Part shown: positions 45,029 through 50,300 of the stretch, in pieces
Position numbering within the stretch: the stretch's first letter is position 1
Layout of the letters: every line of letters begins with the position of its first letter
The notes under the pieces: model-generated
Seen by the model: the letters and a program-made list of their open reading frames with translations, nothing else
Databases searched by the model: none
What the model was told of the DNA's origin: nothing
Source: Zygnema cylindricum
Lineage: Eukaryota; Streptophyta; Zygnematophyceae; Zygnematales; Zygnemataceae
Length of the DNA stretch: 50,300 nt
Direction of reading: 5' to 3'
Assembly: GCA_037447655.1 (NCBI GenBank)
Contig: JBBHKE010001230.1
Coordinates: forward strand, 42,503 to 92,802
Program-made: the position numbers and the translations under genes

Positions 45029-46000
45029 GAAATATTGCGCAACTGTGTTGGGGCTTAAGATGTAGCGACTTCCAAAGAACACGAGACCCAAATGACGACT
45101 TCATATCATTTGTTTTTCGAGTTTTGTTGGGACCTTAAACTATTCATTTGATAACCTTTTATGTTATTGATCCTGATGATACTTTGAAGTTAGAGGACCT
45201 CGTAGCCCTTGCCAACCCTCAAGTCACCTTTACATTACCAAAATACCATTGCCGCCCTTCATCGTTCCGAAGTGTTGGCCCTTACCCTAGAGAGCAAGGT
45301 GGTGAATAGTGGTTGAGGATTTAGTAACTTACCTCTGCACCACATGTGGCGTATAGAGGATATTCATACTTCTATCCTTTAGTGTGGCATATTCGTTAGC
45401 TTTAGGCCTAGGACCCTCTTTCTCTTATGCAACCACTGTACAGTGTAGTTTTAGTCCTATTATAGTTTTGTATTTTTTCTTGTTTTTATTTTTTTTAGCT
45501 TTCAATTTTAGTCTTTTAATGTTATTTAGTAGAATTTGTAGTCCTTAACTATTTTGATCTCTTACCTTTAATGGTCATCAACAATTTGTAGTTGTAACCA
45601 TGCTTTATACTTTGATGATTTAATTGTGGCGTTTTTTTTTTAGTATAATCTTCCCTTTACAGAAAATAGTAAATACTTAATTCAATTCATGAGAGCCTTC
45701 CTTACAGTTTCAAAAGACAAAGTCCACACTAAATTGAATAACTACCTTCAGACGCTTATAAGCTTTTTTTATAAATCTCTACCTCGTCAGAATTGGCCTA
45801 TCGACATCGTACGAAATAAAATGCATTTAAATTAAACATACGAAAAAATATATATACGATATATTCTTATATTTTTTATAAAATAAAGTGCGTATTATAT
45901 AAAGAGTCCAATTTTCAGACGCTTTTCTTCCTCTTTAATTCCTGACCTGGGAATTCAAAATTTTGAAGTTCCCTCCTCTTTTCCCTCTCCCTCTCCTCTC
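45029..46000. other. Intergenic, no gene recognised
   Basis: AT-rich sequence between the retrotransposon nest and the CT-rich NUP85 upstream region. No open frame with recognisable content and no repeat of note. Confidence 0.5.
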
Positions 46001-46330
46001 TCTCTCTCCTCTCTCTCTCCCTTCTCTACTGCCCTACTTACCTTCCCCTCCCTCTCCCTCCCTCTCTTTCCCTCTCCCTCCCTCTCCCTCCCTCTCTTTC
46101 CCTCTCCCTCCCTCTCTTTCTCTCTATTTCCTCTCTCCTCTTTTGTTTCCCCCATAGTTATGGCTTCTCCCTCTCCCTTTTTCTCCTTCGGTATCCCTTC
46201 CTCTCCCTCTCCTCCCCCTTCCTCTCCCTCTCCCCCCCCCTCCCCCCCCTCCCCAAACCGATTCCTCCGTACCCACTGCCATCTTACCTCCTCCCCCTCA
46301 TTTGTCGTTTTCTGACGCCTCTCCCTCCTC

Positions 46331-46450
46331 TCCCTTCTCCTCCTCTCCCTCCCCCCCCTCTCCCTTCTCCTCCTCTCCCTCCCCCCCCTCTCCCTTCTCC
46401 TCCTCTCCCTCCCCCCCCTCACCCTTCTCCTCCTCTCCCTCCCCCCCCTC
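46331..46450. repeat. 30-bp minisatellite, four copies
   Basis: Four near-identical tandem copies of a 30-bp CT-rich unit (starting TCCCTTCTCC and ending CCCCCCCCTC). Its open frames on both strands follow from the period being a multiple of three. Confidence 0.9.
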
Positions 46451-46469
46451 TCCTCCCTTCTCGAAGCTC

Positions 46470-46628
46470 CACGTGGCGTTTGGGATGGGAAACGAGCTCC
46501 ACGTGGCACAACGGGGGGGGGGGGGGGGGAGAGAGGGAGGGGGGTGGAGGGGGGAGGGGAGGGAGAGTGCCACGTGGCAGGCTCACAGGGTGACGTGGCA
46601 GTTCCAGGGGCCAGCAAAGCGCCACGTG
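46470..46628 (+). promoter_or_regulatory. G-box cluster upstream of the recognised NUP85 exons
   Basis: CACGTGGC occurs four times (CACGTG at 46470, 46500, 46571 and 46623), with a related GACGTGG near 46593, in a G/C-skewed segment. Plant bZIP and bHLH factors bind this core. It may be the NUP85 promoter, but the true first exon is unknown. Confidence 0.45.
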
Positions 46629-46929
46629 GCATGGAGGGGGGCGGCATTGATGGCGGAATTGAGGAGGGAGGGAGAGGGGCACAGGTGAGAGGAGAGGGGG
46701 GAGAGGGAGAGGGGGTGGAGGGAGGGAAGGGGAGGGGAGGGAGGGAAGGGGAGGGGAGGAAGGGACAGAGGGGAGGGAGGGAGGGAGAAGAGGGAGCAAA
46801 GAGAGCAAAGGAGGGGAGGGAGGGGGGGGCGCAGATACGAGGAGAGGGTGAGATATTAGGATTTTCTATTGGTAGTCAGCCTTCAAGTTTACTTTTTTTT
46901 TGTTGTCGGTAAAGTCGTCATTCTGCTAT

Positions 46930-47145
46930 CTGTTCTCTCCCTCTCTCCCTCTCTCTCCCTCTGTCCCTGTCTCTCTCTTTCCATCTCTCCCTCTCTCCCT
47001 TTCTCCCTTGCTCCCTTTCTCCCTCTCTCCCTTTCTCCCTTTCTCCCTCTCTCCTTCTCTCCCTCTCTCCATTGTCCCTTCGCCCTCTTTCCCTCTCCCT
47101 CCTCCTATCTCCCCCTCTCCCCCTGTCCCTCTCCCCCCCTTGCTC
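46930..47145. repeat. CT-rich simple sequence before the first recognised NUP85 exon
   Basis: CCCTCTCT-type polypyrimidine DNA. It could be an intron or leader; no coding sequence is seen in it. Confidence 0.7.
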
Positions 47146-47182
47146 TACAATCCACACTAATTCCGGTAGTTCTGGGCGGCAG

Positions 47183-50100
47183 TTTGGAGTATCTGAGGGA
47201 GTGGAGCCGCCAGATGGCCAAAATTCTTGAGGAGGCCAAAAAGGTATTCCTCTCTCCCTCCCTCTCTCCCTGTCTCTCCCCCTCTCTCCCTCCCTCTCTC
47301 CCACTCTCTCCCTCCCTATCCCTCTCTCTCCCCCGCTCTCTCCCTCCCCCTCTCCCTCTCTCCCTCACTCTCTCCCTCCCTCTCCTTCCGCTCTCCCTCT
47401 CCCTCCCTCCCTGTGTCTCTCCCCCTCTCTCTCCCTCCCTGCCTCTCTTTCACTCTGTCTCGCTCTCTCTCTCTCCCTCTCACCTCTATCTGTCTCTCCG
47501 CCTCTCTTTCTATCCCTCTCCCTCTTTCTTTCCCTCTCTGTCTCTCTCTTTCTCTCTTTTCCTCCCTCTTTCTCTCTCCCCCCTCTCTCTCCCTCTCTCT
47601 TTTTCTTCCTCTCCTCCCTCTCTCTCCTCCTCTCTCTTTCCTCTGTCCCTCTCCGTCTCCCTCTCCCTCTCCCTCTCCCTCTCTCTCTCCCTCTCTCTCA
47701 CTTTTCCTTTTTCTCTCTCACCTTTTTTAACCCCCCTTTCCCCCCCTCCCCTCTCCCTCCCCCGCTCTCCCCTCGCCCCCTCCCTCTTCCTCTGCAGCTG
47801 GGCAGCTTCCCGGAACTTTCCGTCCAGCTGGCCATTTGGCAGCTAGTGGCGGCGGTATATCTGGCAGATGTGACAGCTGGCACTCAGGGGGAGGCTCTGG
47901 CTGCCTGGCTAGAGGTGATTAATGGACATTGTTATTGACATTTTAAACATTGATGAGTGAGATTTTGTTTGCATGAAATTTCCTTTGGTCTATATATGTT
48001 TATGTATGTATGTCTATGTATGTATTGGTTATACATATATGTATATATATGTATATGTCTATGTATGTAAAATGTATATAAAATGTATATGTCTACATAT
48101 GTATCGGTTATGCATGTATGTATATATATGTACATTTTATATATATGTCTATGTATGTATTGGTTGTATATATATGTATATAAAATGTAGATGAAAGTAT
48201 ATGTCTATATATGTATCCATTTTGTATATATGTGTGTATATATATATATATATGTATATATGTGTATATATGTGTATATATGTGTATATATGTGTATAAA
48301 TGTATATGTCTATATATGTATTGGTTATTTATATACGTATATATATGTATATATAATGTATATGTCTATTTATGTATCGGTTATGTATATATGTACTTAT
48401 ATGTCTATATATGTATGGATTATGTATATATATATAGTGTGTGTGTGTGTGTATGTGTTTTGTCTGTATGTGTATTTTGGGGACTTTCATATCTACTCAG
48501 GAGAATGTCGACCGAAAATCTTATATGCCATTTGTCTTATATGGTGTTCATTTGTATCGTATCTCATACGGAAGCTGGCTAAAGGGTAGAGGGGGAGAGG
48601 GGGGAAGGGGTGAGAAGATTGATATTTATGTGGGTTTAGGAGAAGAGAGAGGGGGAGGGGGGAAGAGGGAGGGGCGGACTTGGAGAGGGAGGAAGAGAGA
48701 GTGAGAGAGGTAGGGGTGAGGGAGAGGAGAGGAGAAGGGAAAGCTGGTAAGGGCGAGAGAAAAAGGAGAGGGAGAGAACAGGAAAAGGGAGAGAGGGAGA
48801 AGAAGTGATGTGATGGGGTGTGGGGAGCAGTCGCATGCCGAGGTGGTAATGGAGAAGGAGAGTGTGAGACAAAAGGCAGAGAGACTCGTAAAACGGCTGA
48901 AACACGAAGAGGTAAACCTCTCTCTCTCTCTCTCTCCACCCCCTTTCCCTCTCCCTCTCGTTGCCTTTCTTATGGAAACACCTCTTTCCCTTTTTCTCTC
49001 CCTCTCTCCCCGCTCTCTCTCTCACTCTTACTCTCTCTTTCTCTCTCTCTTCCCCTCTCTCTCTCCCTCGCTCGCTCTTGCTCTCTCCTTCTCTCTTTCC
49101 CTCTCTCTCTGTCTTTTTTCTGATGCTAAACCGGGATGCAGGTTCAGACAACCATAAATGTTTTTTTTTTTTAAATATATATATTTTTTTTTTTTCCTTT
49201 TTCTTCAAGCGAACTTGCCTGTTTTTGCCCCTTTTTTTGTTTTTTTTTTGTTTTATCCTCTCTTTCCTCGCTATATTTTTGTGTGATTTTGTTGATGGGA
49301 ATAGAGACGAAAAGTATTTGAAAACTCAATTATGTCCTTTTTTTCTTTATTTTTTTGCGCTGGGAAGCTACACATCTTCTCATACCTCTATTGCCTTCTT
49401 TTTTGCATTGGGTTTTTTATCTGTTTCTTATCCCTTTTTTTTTTTGTTGGGTTGGAGAGGGAGCAGTATCCGGAGGATGATCCGGAATATTTTGAAACGA
49501 TACTTTTGGCGACGAGCCAGGGTCAACTTTCTAAAGCGGTACTTTATTTGTACTTTTATTATAATTATTCTTGTTGTTATTGTTTTTGAGATTATCACTA
49601 TTGTTGTTGGTTTTATTGTGGCTGTTATTGTTGTTGTTATCATTATTATTATTGTCGTTGTTATTGTTGTTATCATTCTTGTTGTTGTTATTATAGTTAT
49701 TTTTGCTATTGTTATTTTTGTTGTTATTGTTGTTTTTATTATTGTTATTATCATTTTTAATTGTTTTGTTTTATTTTCATTTTACTTATTGATTATTGTT
49801 TTCTGTTTTTGTTGTAACCATTACTATTATCGTTATTATTGTTTCTTATATTCATTGTTTTTTTTTGTGTTATTGTTATTGTTGATGTTATTGCTTTTTT
49901 TTTTGGAACTCTTACATTTGTCGTCGCATTTGTTATTTTTTCTTTCTTTTTTGATCTTTTATTATTACTTTTATTCTCGGAGCCCTATTTTTCAGTTTTT
50001 TTCTTTTTTGTTCCAACCAGTTTCTGCAAAACTTAAAACAATCTTTCATTTTTTTTTTCTCTGGGGATAAAAAAAAAGAAATTTTAATCAAATAAATTTT

Positions 50101-50226
50101 GGCATTTGGGTTTTAATTTACAACTCAATTCTTATTAAACTTTTATGTATTTTCTACTTTATACTTTTTTTTCAGATTCAGTTACTTAAAATGCATGGAT
50201 CGTACCAACAGGACGAACACCGTGAG
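47183..50226 (+). CDS. NUP85: Nucleoporin NUP85, partial (five internal exons)
   Basis: NUP85 is a scaffold subunit of the NUP107-160 (Y) complex of the nuclear pore. Exons: 47183-47243 (possibly from 47170), 47798-47914, 48831-48911, 49458-49538 and 50176-50226. All end in phase 0 with GT donors and AG acceptors. Read in order they give LEYLREWSRQMAKILEEAKK, LGSFPELSVQLAIWQLVAAV then EALAAWLE, a charged helix (VRQKAERLVKRLKHEE), EDDPEYFETILLATSQGQL and LLKMHGSYQQDE. The WQL helix, the EDDPxY block and the LHGSYQ-type block follow the order of plant NUP85. The N-terminal beta-strand part was not found upstream and the C-terminal half lies beyond the window. The acceptors at 47183 and 49458 have in-frame alternatives. 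Introns are almost pure simple repeat. Confidence 0.8.
47250..47780. repeat. CT-rich simple sequence in a NUP85 intron
   Basis: CCCTCTCTCC-type repeats fill nearly the whole 554-bp intron. The long open frames on both strands here are artefacts of composition. Confidence 0.85.
48005..48440. repeat. TATG-rich repeat array in a NUP85 intron
   Basis: TATG/TATA microsatellite with a longer unit on top: GTCTATRTATGTATYGGTTAT recurs about seven times at variable spacing. It lies within the 916-bp intron after the second recognised NUP85 exon. Confidence 0.8.
48585..48810. repeat. GA-rich simple sequence in a NUP85 intron
   Basis: A GGGGAGAG-type polypurine tract just upstream of the third recognised NUP85 exon. 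It is unusual because the acceptor lacks a pyrimidine tract. Confidence 0.8.
48919..49115. repeat. CT-rich simple sequence in a NUP85 intron
   Basis: CTCTCTCC-type polypyrimidine immediately after the donor at 48912. Confidence 0.85.
49545..49835. repeat. TTG/ATT trinucleotide-rich intron sequence
   Basis: Degenerate TTGTTATTG repeats in the 637-bp intron before the last recognised NUP85 exon. The long hydrophobic open frame here is a repeat artefact. Confidence 0.8.
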
Positions 50227-50244
50227 GTGTTTTATTTCTTCACT

Positions 50245-50300
50245 CTCTCTCTCCCTCTTCCCCCCCTCCCGCCCCTTTCCTCTCTCTCTCTCTCTCTCTC
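50245..50300. repeat. CT repeat at the window end
   Basis: CT and CCCT simple sequence following the donor at 50227, probably the next NUP85 intron. Confidence 0.7.

Noticed and set aside
46160-46310. ATGGCTTCTCCC as a possible NUP85 start codon
   Set aside because: The frame is low-complexity and ends quickly, with no match to the NUP85 N-terminal region; kept as unproven.
45955-46912. Long frames rich in Arg-Glu-Gly or Pro-Ser on both strands
   Set aside because: Low-complexity translations of CT/GA repeats and the 30-bp minisatellite.
46869-47846. 325-codon Ser-Pro-Leu-rich frame
   Set aside because: Mostly translated CT repeat; only the segment after 47183 is a genuine exon, and it ends at the donor at 47244.
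48961-50070. 369-codon hydrophobic frame
   Set aside because: Intron simple sequence (CT, T-runs and TTG repeats). The real exon at 49458-49538 is in a different frame.
1-50300. CRISPR arrays, bacterial operons or prophage
   Set aside because: Spliced eukaryotic genes and LTR retrotransposons throughout; no direct-repeat-spacer arrays.

Overview
The window looks like nuclear DNA from a plant-lineage (streptophyte) eukaryote. It carries two spliced host genes with plant-type products and a large nest of Ty1/copia retrotransposons, with abundant simple-sequence DNA in the introns. A charophyte alga such as Chara, or an early-diverging land plant, would fit, but the sequence alone does not fix the species.

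Left part (1-9.4 kb, minus strand): a complete PILS (PIN-LIKES) auxin-carrier family gene. It reads from an ATG at 8707 to a TGA at 509. Nine exons are well supported, plus one or two probable microexons, and all junctions are GT-AG and phase-consistent. Introns hold minisatellites with 18-, 21- and about 6-bp units and GA runs. Four CACGTG G-boxes lie 216-670 bp upstream of the start codon. From 9.4 to 14.2 kb I see no gene. This stretch holds two short MITEs flanked by TA with matching terminal inverted repeats, a 15-bp-arm hairpin and a 205-bp tandem duplication.

Middle part (14.25-45.03 kb): five related Ty1/copia elements nested in each other. Element A (14461-45028) was split by element D (18484-42891). 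D's 5' LTR was then hit twice, by C (18630-24996, reverse orientation, target duplication GTTGA) and by B (25212-31645, target duplication TATAC). D's gag was hit by E (33335-39853, target duplication TCTGG). All have LTRs of about 1 kb (TG...CA), a purine tract AAATAAGGGGAG (GAGGAG in D) before the 3' LTR, and gag-protease-integrase-RT-RNase H order. Their primer-binding site (GGTTATGGGCCCACC, degraded in some) matches the anticodon stem-loop of initiator tRNA-Met. That implies half-tRNA priming as in Drosophila copia, Ty5 and Volvox Osser. The gag ATG lies 20 nt inside the 5' LTR, so the primer site is translated. Every LTR also has an antisense tRNA-like segment beside a hairpin whose arms differ in sequence but keep pairing. 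All five are inactivated by stops, frameshifts or deletions; B and E keep the longest open frames.

Right part (45.0-50.3 kb, plus strand): about 1 kb without recognisable genes, then a GC/CT-rich segment with four CACGTGGC motifs and a 30-bp minisatellite. After this come five consecutive phase-0 exons of a plant-type nucleoporin NUP85 gene. Its N-terminal exons are not recognised and its 3' part runs off the window. Its introns are CT-rich, TATG-rich, GA-rich or TTG-rich simple sequence.
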